From Verrucomicrobiota bacterium (GTDB lineage: Bacteria > Verrucomicrobiota > Verrucomicrobiia > Verrucomicrobiales > DEV007), in the NCBI GenBank assembly GCA_030625775.1, contig DAOUQC010000024.1:1-54818 (forward strand): DNA of 54,818 nucleotides. The letters are read 5' to 3'. The notes under the pieces are model-generated. The model searched no databases, was not told the origin of the DNA, and was given only the letters and a program-made list of their open reading frames with translations. Each line of letters opens with the position of its first letter. The first letter of the stretch is position 1. Shown piece by piece: positions 37,990-47,131 of the stretch. A program made the position numbers and the translations under genes.

Positions 37990-39168
37990 TTACTCTTTCA
38001 ACCAGCCGGTGGTGAAGCTCCGGAAAGTGATCGCTTCCGGTTCAGACTCGGACATGTTCGCTCCGCGCTCGTAGAGGATGTGGACATTGTCACCTTCGCC
38101 AGCGGCGAGTGATGAATACCCGGCGACACCATTGTCGATGACTTTCGATGCCGGGTAAGTTGCCCCGTTGTCCGAGCTGAGGCGGGCGGTGAGGCTTTTA
38201 CGCATGATCATGTTGGCTGGATTGGTGAAAACTATTCCCGCCTTGGTTGCTACGATGCTGCCCTGGCACATGGGCTCAAGCAGCCCTTTCACGAAAGTGG
38301 CTTCGCTCCATCCGCTTGCACCGTCTTTACTGGTGGCCTGGGCACGCATTCCCTTGAGGGCCTTGTTGCGGATGTTGATGACAACACTGCCATCAGCGGC
38401 TTGCACAACAGCAGCCTCCAGAGGTTTCTCCAGTTTGGTGCCGGTTTTAGCCGTGGTGATGTCGAGGTCAAAAGCAACGATTTCACCGCGTTTCCAGGTT
38501 TTGCCACTGTCATCACTGTAGATCGTAGCTGTGGCAGCCGGTTGGAAACCGATGCCGACTTTACCCAGTGATAGCCAGACGGGAACCACCAGGCGTCCAC
38601 TGGCGAGTTGGGTGCCGGCGCCCGGTCCGGGGGCAATCAGTTTCCAGTCTACTTCAGGTTTGAATTCTTCGAAAACCTTGGTGATTTCGACGGGCTTGCT
38701 GAGGCTGTCACCGTTGTCGTCAGCGGTCATGTGAAAAACGCGATTGTACTCAACTCCATAGAGAATGTGAATGCCGCCATTTTTTTGATCAGCGATCACA
38801 GTAGGATTGTGAGTAGCGATCGCTCCAGCCGTAGCTGGCTTTTTCAGTGCGAGGGAAACGGGGTTGTCTTTGGCGTCGGCAGGAGCATTGGTGATTTTTG
38901 TGGAATCACTCCAGGTTTTGCCAGCGTCTTTGGACGTGCGAAGAAAGATATCCACTTCATCCCAGCCGGAAGCTTTGTTTTTGCGGCCTTCTGCTACGGC
39001 AATCAGGGTGCCTGTTTTGCTGCGGACAAGACCTGGGTAACGGTAAAGAGCACGATCCGAGTCCCCTTGTTTGAAAAGGTCAGTGCTTTCTGTGGGTTCG
39101 GCTTTCAAGGCTGAACTTGAGGCAGCAGCCAATAAGAAGGCGAGAAGAGTTTTCGAAAATACTTTCAT
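37990..39168 (-). CDS. Secreted sialidase (exo-alpha-sialidase-like, GH33 type)
   Basis: The 392-residue protein has a signal peptide (MKVFSKTLLAFLLAAASSSALKA). The Arg-containing start of the propeller reads 'YRYPGLV' (42-48, the RIP-like motif). Asp-box repeats include 'SKDAGKTW' (79-86), 'YSDDSGKTW' and 'SSDNGATY'. These are sialidase hallmarks; GH33 enzymes remove terminal sialic acids from glycans. The catalytic Tyr/Glu are not assigned by eye. It may be exported to the periplasm. It lies alone, divergent from the symporter gene at 39391 and ended by a strong terminator. Confidence 0.85.
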   Translation of the reverse strand: MKVFSKTLLAFLLAAASSSALKAEPTESTDLFKQGDSDRALYRYPGLVRSKTGTLIAVAEGRKNKASGWDEVDIFLRTSKDAGKTWSDSTKITNAPADAKDNPVSLALKKPATAGAIATHNPTVIADQKNGGIHILYGVEYNRVFHMTADDNGDSLSKPVEITKVFEEFKPEVDWKLIAPGPGAGTQLASGRLVVPVWLSLGKVGIGFQPAATATIYSDDSGKTWKRGEIVAFDLDITTAKTGTKLEKPLEAAVVQAADGSVVINIRNKALKGMRAQATSKDGASGWSEATFVKGLLEPMCQGSIVATKAGIVFTNPANMIMRKSLTARLSSDNGATYPASKVIDNGVAGYSSLAAGEGDNVHILYERGANMSESEPEAITFRSFTTGWLKE

Positions 39169-39390
39169 GTGAATAGGTTGTTTTTCTAGTGCGTTGGAGT
39201 GCCTACAAAAGACGCCATAGCACTGCCTTGCAAGTGGGGATTTTTATTTATAGAGCAGGCGCTGGGGTGTCGTAAAGACCGTTAAAATTATTTACCGCAA
39301 GAGAGGAAAAAGCCCAGAGGAAATTATTATCCAAAGGCAATTAGCCATTGGACAATGACTGAATCTCTATAAGGTTCTGCTAGCGCGGGG

Positions 39391-40785
39391 ATGCCGGGCT
39401 TTAATCCTTCATTCTCCACTCAGATGCGCTTTTTCAAACTCAAACCTCACTGGCAGATCCTGATTGCATTGTTGTGCGCCTCTGTGGCAGGGGTTGCCCT
39501 CGGTAATGAAAGCATCGGGCAAAGCGGGATCGGGCGTTTTTTCATGGAGAGTTGCCGGTTTTTAGGAACGGTGTTCATGAATGCTCTCAAGATGGTCATT
39601 GTCCCCTTGATCGTATCTTCGATTGTGACGGGGATTGCGGGTCTTGGAAAAATGGAGGGTTTTGGTCGGATGGGGCTGAAAACTCTGAGCTACTATGCCT
39701 TGACCAGTCTGATTGCTATTCTCATTGGTCTGGCGGTGGTCAATGTGGTGAAGCCTGGTCTGAAAGACGGACAGCCCAACCCTGATATTAAAAGAATGTT
39801 CGACAGCAAGGCCGTTGAGCTGGGAGAGAATCCTAACGAGAAAGTGTCTTCGGCAGAGGAGAAGGCGAGCAGTGGTTCCAAGACGGTGCTCGATGTGTTT
39901 AAGAATATGGTGCCAGCAAACGTTATTAAGGCCGCGGCGGAGGGGCAGATGCTGGGCTTGATATTTTTCAGTATCGTTTTCGGGGCAGCCATGATTCACA
40001 TGACAGGTGAAAGCGCCGATGTGATGCGTCATTTTTTCCAGGCGCTGAACGATCTGATGATAACGATCACCCGGGGGGTGATGCTGTTTGCCCCCCTGGG
40101 GGTGTTTGCTCTTATTGTTCCGGTGATGGCGGAAACAGGTCTGTCGACTTTGTTCGGTACTTTGATGAAGTATTTTGTGGTCGTATTGCTGGCCCTCGGC
40201 ATTCACCTGTTTGTGGTGTTACCAATTATGCTGAAAACACTGGGACGGGTGAGCCCGTGGCGGCACTTCAAGGCGATGAAAGAAGCAATGTTGACCGCTT
40301 TTTCGACCTCGTCATCATCGGCAACCCTGCCGGTGACGATGCGGTGTGTGATTGACAACTCAGGAGTCTCACGCCGCACCACAAGTTTTGTGCTGCCACT
40401 GGGGGCCACCGTGAATATGGATGGCACGGCACTTTATGAATGTGTGGCGGTGATTTTTACCGCTCAAGTGCTGGGCTATGAAATGCCCCTGACGCAACAA
40501 TTTGCCGTAGTGTTCATGGCGCTGCTCACCAGCATTGGAGTGGCGGGGGTTCCTTCGGCCAGTTTGGTGGCGATTCTGATTATTTTTAAAAGTGCCCATA
40601 TACCCGGGCTCGACCCGGCGGCGGCCATGGCAGTGTTGTTGGCAGTGGATCGCCTGCTCGATATGTCCCGGACGGTGGTGAATATTTTCAGTGACTCATG
40701 TGGTGCCGTTATTATCGGTCGCTCTGAAGGTGAAAAGGGCATTCTGCAGGGGAACAGGGGAGATGTTTTTGAGCAGTCTTTTTGA
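39391..40785 (+). CDS. Dicarboxylate/amino acid:cation symporter (DAACS family)
   Basis: The start may be the ATG at 39391 (464 residues) or 39424 (453 residues, 'MRFFKLKPHWQILIALLCAS'); the latter matches the family start better. The serine-rich reentrant loop 'STSSSSATLPVTMRC' and the NMDGT motif ('GATVNMDGTALYECVAVIF') are complete. These line the substrate and sodium sites of GltP/DctA carriers for glutamate, aspartate or C4-dicarboxylates. A hydrophilic stretch at about residues 125-170 is longer than usual. The 222-base upstream gap holds no clear promoter that I could fix by eye. Confidence 0.92.
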   Translation: MPGFNPSFSTQMRFFKLKPHWQILIALLCASVAGVALGNESIGQSGIGRFFMESCRFLGTVFMNALKMVIVPLIVSSIVTGIAGLGKMEGFGRMGLKTLSYYALTSLIAILIGLAVVNVVKPGLKDGQPNPDIKRMFDSKAVELGENPNEKVSSAEEKASSGSKTVLDVFKNMVPANVIKAAAEGQMLGLIFFSIVFGAAMIHMTGESADVMRHFFQALNDLMITITRGVMLFAPLGVFALIVPVMAETGLSTLFGTLMKYFVVVLLALGIHLFVVLPIMLKTLGRVSPWRHFKAMKEAMLTAFSTSSSSATLPVTMRCVIDNSGVSRRTTSFVLPLGATVNMDGTALYECVAVIFTAQVLGYEMPLTQQFAVVFMALLTSIGVAGVPSASLVAILIIFKSAHIPGLDPAAAMAVLLAVDRLLDMSRTVVNIFSDSCGAVIIGRSEGEKGILQGNRGDVFEQSF

Positions 40786-40921
40786 TAATTATTGGAATTC
40801 CAGTCTTTTTAAAGAATAAAATTAGAGAAAAGTATAGACGACAGAATCCAAAATGAGTAATCTCTGGATGTCTTGAGGGCGTCAGGCACAATATTAAATA
40901 GATACATAGATACCCTGAATT

Positions 40922-41353
40922 GTGGAAACACTAATTGAACCGGAAAGTTTTGATTCCAAGGAAGCAGAGCCAGTCGAAAAAGATAACCGTAGTGGTTTTA
41001 CCGAGCCGATAACGCCGGGAGAGTCATCAGTAACGGTGCTCAACGAGGCGCTCGCTAACGAGACGCCGCGGCTGTTTGGCGTCTCGGCCCATGGGATCAG
41101 AGGGCGCACCGGACCGGAGGAGGAAGCGGCTATCGCACGCGATTTGAATGCCATGAAAGAAGGTAGCGAGGCGATTGGCGAAGAGTTGGGGATGGAGACT
41201 ATTGGCTATGTGGTGATGTATGATGGGGATTCGGCTATTGCTTACCGCTATGATTCTTCATCAAATCCGAGAGACCCGCATTTGATCGGGGCCATGGTGA
41301 ACCGGCGTATGCCTATGCGGCAATTACTGAAAATTATGGGTGATGCTGTTTGA
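40922..41353 (+). CDS. Hypothetical acidic protein
   Basis: The start is a GTG at 40922; 143 residues. I do not recognise a family. The first 45 residues are acidic and likely disordered, followed by a Gly-rich 'FGVSAHGIRGRTGPEEEAAIARDLN', a helix and two strands ('TIGYVVMYDGDSAIAYRYDSS'). No signal peptide or membrane segment is seen. It lies 20 bases before a roadblock-like gene and probably shares its operon. The start is weak because I see no ribosome site. Confidence 0.5.
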   Translation: METLIEPESFDSKEAEPVEKDNRSGFTEPITPGESSVTVLNEALANETPRLFGVSAHGIRGRTGPEEEAAIARDLNAMKEGSEAIGEELGMETIGYVVMYDGDSAIAYRYDSSSNPRDPHLIGAMVNRRMPMRQLLKIMGDAV

Positions 41354-41373
41354 TTTGAACGAAAATTTGTATA

Positions 41374-41958
41374 ATGGTCGATAGTTGTGTTAGTTTTGAA
41401 CCGCTGGAAGTGTTGATCGCTTCTGGAACTGTGCGGGGCACTTGCTTGCTAAAAAACGGGGAAGTTATATACGAGAAGTTTCCCTATTCAGCAGCCCGTC
41501 TGGTGAAAGTTTGCCGGGTGGTGGAGGGGCTGACCAAAGAATTCAAAGCCCAGGGGCGCTCGGTGGATCAAATGGCTTTCGGTTACGACGGAGGCAATTT
41601 ACTGGCCGTTTCGGTAAAAAATTACCGATTGATTTTCATGCACCTGATGAGTGATGAGATCGATTTTCTGGCAAAAGCTGCCCGCACTCATTTGGAAGAT
41701 CTCATTGCCGCAGAATTACCTGAACAAGAACCGGTTAATGACCCCGTTTCACTTGATACGGTTCCCATTTCCCTTGCCAACAAAGATAGGGATATCATTG
41801 GAGCGAAAGTTGAAGAAACAGCGAGGGTTGAAATATTGACGACCACACCAGTGTCTGTGGGTGACTCCGGAGGAAATGGGCTGGAGGCTTTATCTCCCGA
41901 AGGTATGTCGGTGGAGGATTTGGTGGGATACTACTCTGCGCAAGACGATAAGGAGTGA
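41374..41958 (+). CDS. Hypothetical protein with roadblock/LC7-like N-terminal half
   Basis: The 194-residue protein has an N-terminal half with the strand-helix order of roadblock/LC7 domains: 'IASGTVRGTCLLKNGEVIYEKFPYS', a helix 'AARLVKVCRVVEGLTKEF' and strands 'QMAFGYDGGNLLAVSVKNYRLIFMHLM'. Roadblock proteins regulate small GTPases or cell polarity in bacteria. The C-terminal third (from about 105) is acidic, low in structure, and has no match. The fold call is by eye. It follows the preceding hypothetical gene closely and is convergent with the ACT-domain gene. Confidence 0.55.
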   Translation: MVDSCVSFEPLEVLIASGTVRGTCLLKNGEVIYEKFPYSAARLVKVCRVVEGLTKEFKAQGRSVDQMAFGYDGGNLLAVSVKNYRLIFMHLMSDEIDFLAKAARTHLEDLIAAELPEQEPVNDPVSLDTVPISLANKDRDIIGAKVEETARVEILTTTPVSVGDSGGNGLEALSPEGMSVEDLVGYYSAQDDKE

Positions 41959-42001
41959 TTCCTTTTTATACCGCTGCATCCGGGCGGCTTCACAACTGCC
42001 T

Positions 42002-42538
42002 TCACTTGACTTGTTGAACGAGTGACAAGTCGACCATGAGATCTTGGGTGATGGCTTCGAGATCAGCACGGAAATCATCCAGGGATTTTTCATTGGGCAT
42101 GCGCAGGATGGCATTGGCCTGGAACAAGGTTTCTCCAGACCAGGGGGCACTGGTGAGCTTGGTATTGAGTTCTTCGACATTCCCGGCGTGAGCAGAAATG
42201 ACGGCAGATATTTGGCGGACGATGCCAGGTTGATCCTGCCCGACCACTTCGAGATGTAGTAAGGGCCCGCTTGCTGCAGGTGCTTTAGTCTTGGTATTTT
42301 GACCCGTGGCAACTGAGACGGAGAGCCCATCCTGTTCGAGTGCTTCAAGAGCTAAGGTGAGACCGGAGGATTTTTCCCTGGAAACCTCGATCTGGAGAAT
42401 TCCGGCAAATTGTCCTGCCAGGTGAGCCATCTGGCTTTGCAGCCAGTTACCACCATTTTCAGTAACGGTTTGGGAAATAGATTCGACAAGCCCGGGGCGA
42501 TCAGGGCCGATGATGGTGACGACAAGTGAAGTTTGCAT
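42002..42538 (-). CDS. Tandem ACT-domain protein, GcvR-like
   Basis: I chose the ATG at 42538 (178 residues, 'MQTSLVVTIIGPDRPGLVES') since this is where ACT domains begin. Two ACT domains are visible: the first opens 'VTIIGPDRPGLVESISQTVTENGGN', the second 'LEVVGQDQPGIVRQISAVISAHAGNVEEL'. This layout matches GcvR, the glycine cleavage repressor accessory protein, and related regulatory ACT proteins. It probably binds an amino acid and controls another protein. GcvA and the glycine cleavage genes are not in this window. Confidence 0.82.
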   Translation of the reverse strand: MQTSLVVTIIGPDRPGLVESISQTVTENGGNWLQSQMAHLAGQFAGILQIEVSREKSSGLTLALEALEQDGLSVSVATGQNTKTKAPAASGPLLHLEVVGQDQPGIVRQISAVISAHAGNVEELNTKLTSAPWSGETLFQANAILRMPNEKSLDDFRADLEAITQDLMVDLSLVQQVK

Positions 42539-42701
42539 TGGCGTAAGATTTGGAAAGGTGACAGGACATAGGAGTTGGTGCAAGTTTTGCTATTACAATT
42601 CCGTTGCACAGGACTTTCATTTCGCCACCTTAAGAACCGGTTTTAAAAACCTGAAACGAAAAACCTTGATAGTGATGAGTAGGGAAATGACCAGCTAGTG
42701 T

Positions 42702-43370
42702 ATGATGAGCAAGGCAAATAGTTCGGCAAAGAGTGAGGGGATGTTGTGTTGGGTGACCGCATTGATGCCGGAGGCAAGACCTTTGATAGATCATTTCCAC
42801 CTGCTTAAAGTTGAAAATAGATCTTCGTTCCCGGTTTTCCGTAGTAAGGACGAGCGCATGTGTCTGGTTGTTTCGGGGATGGGGAAAACATTGAGTGCGG
42901 CGGCTGTGGCCAGTCTCTATCAACTTGTAGGAGAGAGAAGTGACATGGCCTGGTTGAATTTTGGGATTGCCGGGCATCGGGAGCGCGATCTGGGGGAATT
43001 AAGGTGGGTGAACAAAATAGTGGATGTTTCATCGGGGCAAAAATGGTATCCGCCGCAAATCCTCAAAACTGGAAAGAGCCAGGGAAGTGCCTTATTGACC
43101 GTTGATCAAGCGGGGGATTATCCCGAGGGGGATGCTTTGGTCGACATGGAGGCGAGCGGATTCTACTCGATCGCAAGCCGTTTTTCGACGAGAGAGTTGG
43201 TGCAGTGTGTAAAAATTGTATCAGACAATTCTGGAAGCTCCTGGCGTGATTTGAAAAAGGGGCAGGTGGGGGCTTGGATTAGAGCGCATATGGATGACAT
43301 CATAGCGGCTTCAGAAGAGTTGCTGGTTTTGTCGGCGGATGAGATACAGGGCGTTGTGCGCAAGCGTTGA
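42702..43370 (+). CDS. Nucleoside phosphorylase/nucleosidase-like protein
   Basis: The 222-residue protein has the purine nucleoside phosphorylase superfamily layout: an opening 'WVTALMPEARPLIDHF', a central 'AWLNFGIAGHRERDLGEL' and the nucleoside-binding 'LVDMEASGFYSIASRF', with Glu in the DMEA position as in MTA/SAH nucleosidase. Later 'VKIVSDNSGS' sits where the family has the catalytic Asp. The phosphate-binding Arg is not clear. It could be a nucleosidase for adenosyl compounds. It is divergent from the GcvR-like gene. Confidence 0.72.
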   Translation: MMSKANSSAKSEGMLCWVTALMPEARPLIDHFHLLKVENRSSFPVFRSKDERMCLVVSGMGKTLSAAAVASLYQLVGERSDMAWLNFGIAGHRERDLGELRWVNKIVDVSSGQKWYPPQILKTGKSQGSALLTVDQAGDYPEGDALVDMEASGFYSIASRFSTRELVQCVKIVSDNSGSSWRDLKKGQVGAWIRAHMDDIIAASEELLVLSADEIQGVVRKR

Positions 43371-43462
43371 ACTACGAGGGCATGCAGGAAGCCTGGTATT
43401 TCACCGAGGGCAGAGAAGTATCTTTTGTTTAAGCTTCTCCACAGTCGTCAGCTTGTTGTGGA

Positions 43463-44647
43463 TCAGTAGGATGCGGGGGCGTCATCGGCTACCTGGACGA
43501 TGATCGTTTTAGGCAGTGCTTTTTGCAAGGTTTTGATATCACTTGCACTTGCTGCTGTATCGGCGAGCTGGATCAATTGCACTTGTTTGAGTGTGCTGAG
43601 TGGGATTAGGTCTTTCAGCATTTTGCAGTGGGCAAAATCGACGAGTTGAAGTTGTTTTAATTCAGCAATTTCAGCGATGTCAGTAAGTTGGTTGCAGGCG
43701 GTCAGGGTCAGTTGTTCGAGATGGGAAGCCCTTGAAATGCCGTTTAGGGATTTTAAGTTCGAGCAGTAGGAGAATCCCGCGTAAGTGAGCTGGTTGGTAG
43801 GGGGGAGGCCAGTGAGTATTACCAGATTTTCACAGGCCTCGACATGAATTTCCCGCAGGTTTTTCAGCTTTGAAAGTGGGGAGAGATCCTGAAAATTTTC
43901 CAATCCACCCAGGCGGAGAATCTCGATACTGGGCAGGGATTCAAGAAAGTCGATGGATTCCAGGGATACGCAGTTTCTCAGATCAAACATGAGAAGTTTT
44001 TTGAGGGATTCGATTCCGTCGAGCTGCTTCAACTGATGGCAGGTCGAGATGTCGAGATCAGTTAATTCCTGTAGATCCGCCAAGCCATGAATAGCTGTCA
44101 GTTGGATGTCGCCACCGAGAAACAATTGTTTTAATACCGGAGCTTCAGCGAAAGACAGCACCTGCACTTTGGGGCAATTTTCAATATAGAGGCCTTTTAA
44201 GGTAAGGGAGGGCGGGATGGTAATTTTCCCATTGAGCTGGGGACATTCGTTGATCGTCAGGGTGTGGAGCTTGTTGAGAAAACCTATGTCTTCGATTGAA
44301 ATGAGCTTAGCACAGCCAACGATAGAAAAATCTTCAATTTGAGGTAAGAGTTCCAGTCCCTTTAGATTTTCCAGTGCAGGGCATTGGGAGATAACGAGAG
44401 ATGAAACGGTGCCCAGTTTGCTAAGCAAAATAGATGCTCCGGATAAATCTTTAATTTCAGGTGAGCTGAGATTAACCTCGATATGCCCATCATATTGTTC
44501 GATTTGAGCGCCGTAATCGGAGATGAGGGTTTCACGAGGATCACCTTGACGGAAAAATTTAATGGTGAACAAAATTGCGCCGATCAAAATCAATGCCGTG
44601 GCGATGATGGCAATGCGACGCGAACGGTTTTGGGGTGCTGCCGACAT
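43463..44647 (-). CDS. Membrane-anchored leucine-rich-repeat protein
   Basis: The 394-residue protein has one membrane segment near the N-terminus (about residues 11-30, 'RRIAIIATALILIGAILFTI'). The rest is made of about 13 leucine-rich repeats of about 21-24 residues with a conserved 'L..L.I..C..L' pattern, for example 'LHTLTINECPQL' and 'LTDLDISTCHQLKQLDGI'. It probably faces the periplasm and binds a partner. It is directly downstream (29 bases) of a MoxR ATPase gene, where other organisms often have a DUF58 or von Willebrand factor protein. No enzymatic motif is visible. Confidence 0.8.
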   Translation of the reverse strand: MSAAPQNRSRRIAIIATALILIGAILFTIKFFRQGDPRETLISDYGAQIEQYDGHIEVNLSSPEIKDLSGASILLSKLGTVSSLVISQCPALENLKGLELLPQIEDFSIVGCAKLISIEDIGFLNKLHTLTINECPQLNGKITIPPSLTLKGLYIENCPKVQVLSFAEAPVLKQLFLGGDIQLTAIHGLADLQELTDLDISTCHQLKQLDGIESLKKLLMFDLRNCVSLESIDFLESLPSIEILRLGGLENFQDLSPLSKLKNLREIHVEACENLVILTGLPPTNQLTYAGFSYCSNLKSLNGISRASHLEQLTLTACNQLTDIAEIAELKQLQLVDFAHCKMLKDLIPLSTLKQVQLIQLADTAASASDIKTLQKALPKTIIVQVADDAPASY

Positions 44648-44676
44648 AGGTCAGGGAAGTTGAGCTATTCAGATTC

Positions 44677-45681
44677 TCAGGGAACCGGAACCCGTTCGAG
44701 AATTTTAGAGATGATGTCCTCACTGGTGATTTCTTCGGCTTCGGCTTCGTATGTCAGTAGAATACGGTGGCGTAAAACATCGAAAGCCAAATCCTTGATG
44801 TCCTGGGGAATGACATACCCTCTGCCGTTTAGAAAGGCGTGTGCCTTTGCTGCCAGAGTGAGGTTGATGGTTCCACGCGGAGAAGCTCCGGCTCGAATGA
44901 GATTGCTGAGAGACGGGTCGATTTGTCCGGCATTACGGGTCGCATGGACGAGTGAGACAATGTAGTTTTTCACCCCGTCATCAACATAAATTTGATTTAC
45001 CAACTCACGGCTGGAGATAACGGTGTTGGCATCGGCGATGGCGTTGGTTTTAGTCACCGGGGAAGACGTTGCCATCAGATCAAGTACGTAACGCTCTTCT
45101 TCAAAGCTAGGGTAATCGACCACCACTTTGAGCAGAAAGCGGTCGAGTTGTGCTTCGGGTAATTGATAGGTTCCTTCCTGGTCGATAGGGTTTTGGGTAG
45201 CTAGGACGAGAAAAGGATTGGGTAGCGGGTAGGTGGTATCACCAATCGTGACCTGTCGCTCCTGCATGGCTTCAAGCAGTGCACTTTGCACTTTGGCCGG
45301 CGCGCGGTTGATCTCATCAGCGAGAATGAGGTTGGAAAAAATCGGGCCAAGCTTGGGGGTGAATTCATTGCTCTGCTGGTTGAAAATCAAAGTGCCGATC
45401 AAATCTGCCGGCAGCAAATCAGGAGTGAACTGGAGGCGCTGGAAATCGACATGCAGCGCTCCTGCCAGAGCATTGACCGTCAAGGTTTTGGCTAAACCGG
45501 GAACACCTTCAAGCAGGATGTGGCCGTTCACCAGCAGGCCGATGAGCAGCCGGTCAACGAGAACCTGTTGCCCGACGATGACGCGGCTCATTTCCTGTCT
45601 GACGGCAGGCACCCATGTGCCTTGTTGTTGGATTTGTTCCGAGAGTTGAGTGGTATCGATGGCAGTGTTGGTGTCGTTCAT
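44677..45681 (-). CDS. MoxR-family AAA ATPase
   Basis: The 334-residue protein has Walker A 'EGVPGLAKT' (about 58-66), Walker B with DEINRAP ('LILADEINRAPAKVQSALLEAMQE'), sensor 'LVLATQNPIDQEGTYQLPEAQLDRF' and the C-terminal lid. MoxR proteins are chaperone-like ATPases that help assemble or activate partner proteins, often with von Willebrand factor domains. Here the downstream neighbour is a leucine-rich-repeat membrane protein, so the usual DUF58/VWA partners are missing from the immediate context. The upstream AI-2E-type gene is 89 bases away. Confidence 0.93.
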   Translation of the reverse strand: MNDTNTAIDTTQLSEQIQQQGTWVPAVRQEMSRVIVGQQVLVDRLLIGLLVNGHILLEGVPGLAKTLTVNALAGALHVDFQRLQFTPDLLPADLIGTLIFNQQSNEFTPKLGPIFSNLILADEINRAPAKVQSALLEAMQERQVTIGDTTYPLPNPFLVLATQNPIDQEGTYQLPEAQLDRFLLKVVVDYPSFEEERYVLDLMATSSPVTKTNAIADANTVISSRELVNQIYVDDGVKNYIVSLVHATRNAGQIDPSLSNLIRAGASPRGTINLTLAAKAHAFLNGRGYVIPQDIKDLAFDVLRHRILLTYEAEAEEITSEDIISKILERVPVP

Positions 45682-45770
45682 TGGAAAATTAGCTATAGGG
45701 ACTTATCTATGTCTGAATAGCGTCGCAAGATGCAGTCAGTGCCTAAAGAATGGCCGATATATCGGGCAGT

Positions 45771-47006
45771 TCAAGTGGCTTCCGCAACTGGAGAGGATTT
45801 GTTTTTGCCATCAATGGCAGCAGGACTGAGGCGTCGCTCCCAGATGTAACGTTGGAATAACACCTTGATTGACGCTGTCATCGGAACTGCGAGCAAAGCG
45901 CCGAGCAGGCCGCCCATCAATAAGCTCCAGAACAGGATGGAAAAAATGATCGTCAATGGGTGGAGTCCCACGGAGTCACCGACAATTTTGGGGGCAGTGT
46001 AAAGGCTGTTGATTTGCTGCACTCCAGTAAATAATACCAGCACGATCAGGGGGTAGGCCCAGGTGTGGTGAAGCCAGCCCCATTGGGCATCGGGATTGGA
46101 AAATTGGATTACAGAGATGAGCAGTGCTGGAATCAGGCAGAGAAGGTTGCCAATATAAGGGATCAGGCCAAGCAGGGCCACAAACACGCCTATCAGCAAA
46201 GCGTAGTCCAAACCCATCGCGAACAGGGCAATGCCAACCAGTGCCCCATCGATCATGCTGACGAGCATTTGTCCGCGAAAAAAAGCGATCAGGTATTTGT
46301 TGATTTCGCTGAGTGTGGCAACCACTTCATCTTTGAAATTTGAGGCCTTTAGCGGGAGGTAGTCACTCCATTTTTTACTGATGCTCTGGCTTTCCATCAG
46401 GAAATAGAAGAGGTAGACGGGTACCAGAAAAAGGCCGATGACATAACCAAGGAATCCGAAAACACCGCTGATGTGGTCCCAGAACCAGAGTCCTGCTGCC
46501 TGTGCCATCTCCGGCCCTTCTTCCGACAACCATTCGATACCTTGATCATAATATTGTTGAACTTTTTCCGAACCAAAACGCTGCTCGGTTTTGTCGAGCG
46601 CTGCCTTGACTCCTTCGGTTACGCTTTTTTGAATTTCAGCTCGTTTTTCAATTAGTTCGTCCGTTTTCTGAATAGTAGGAATGATCACCAAAGCAGTCAG
46701 AACCAGGATCATCAGCAGGAACCCGACGTAGACCGTCAGTACGGCTTTTTTGTGCTCAAAATCCCGTTTTTCTTGCAACCAGCGGATCACAGGTTCGAGC
46801 AGATAGGCGAGGATACCCGCTACGGCAATGGGAACCAGAACTGGTTGCAGATAGCCTAACACGGTGCTGGAGAGTAAAATCAGGCCAATGAAAATACTAC
46901 CTGTCACCACTAGCGAGAGGGCGGTGATTCCCGTCCACAGGGATTTGCGCTGAAAGGGGGTGGGGTGTTCGCTTTGCTTGGGTGACTTCGGCATTGCGAG
47001 GATCAT
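45771..47006 (-). CDS. AI-2E-family (PerM-like) membrane transporter
   Basis: I chose the ATG at 47006 (411 residues); those at 47051 and 46994 are also possible and the start is uncertain. The protein has about eight membrane segments, a large soluble loop of about residues 100-190 rich in Glu/Lys, and the conserved C-terminal block 'LPLKASNFKDEVVATLSEIN', 'FFRGQMLVSMIDGAL', 'LLGLIPYIGNLLCLIPALL' and 'VGDSVGLHPLTIIFSILFW'. The family includes transporters of autoinducer-2 and sodium/proton antiporters; the substrate is unknown. Confidence 0.9.
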   Translation of the reverse strand: MILAMPKSPKQSEHPTPFQRKSLWTGITALSLVVTGSIFIGLILLSSTVLGYLQPVLVPIAVAGILAYLLEPVIRWLQEKRDFEHKKAVLTVYVGFLLMILVLTALVIIPTIQKTDELIEKRAEIQKSVTEGVKAALDKTEQRFGSEKVQQYYDQGIEWLSEEGPEMAQAAGLWFWDHISGVFGFLGYVIGLFLVPVYLFYFLMESQSISKKWSDYLPLKASNFKDEVVATLSEINKYLIAFFRGQMLVSMIDGALVGIALFAMGLDYALLIGVFVALLGLIPYIGNLLCLIPALLISVIQFSNPDAQWGWLHHTWAYPLIVLVLFTGVQQINSLYTAPKIVGDSVGLHPLTIIFSILFWSLLMGGLLGALLAVPMTASIKVLFQRYIWERRLSPAAIDGKNKSSPVAEAT

Positions 47007-47021
47007 AGGGGAAGGGGGGGC

Positions 47022-47057
47022 AATTGACAATGGTGAATTGACAACGGACAATGGGGG
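47022..47057. repeat. Short tandem near-repeat carrying two TTGACA boxes
   Basis: AATTGACAATGGTG (47022) is followed directly by AATTGACAACGG (47036) and ACAATGGGGG, so a near 14-base unit repeats. TTGACA occurs at 47024-47029 and 47038-47043. The first is 17 bases before GACAAT (47047-47052, 4 of 6 matches to TATAAT), so it may be a promoter for the gene at 47132. The string also resembles short tandem repeats found between genes in other bacteria. Confidence 0.5.
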
Positions 47058-47131
47058 AGAATAGGGCCGCAGCCCTTCTCGTTGACGGGGGCGTTTAGGT
47101 TGTGCAAAAGTATGTTTGGGAGAGAAAGGAA

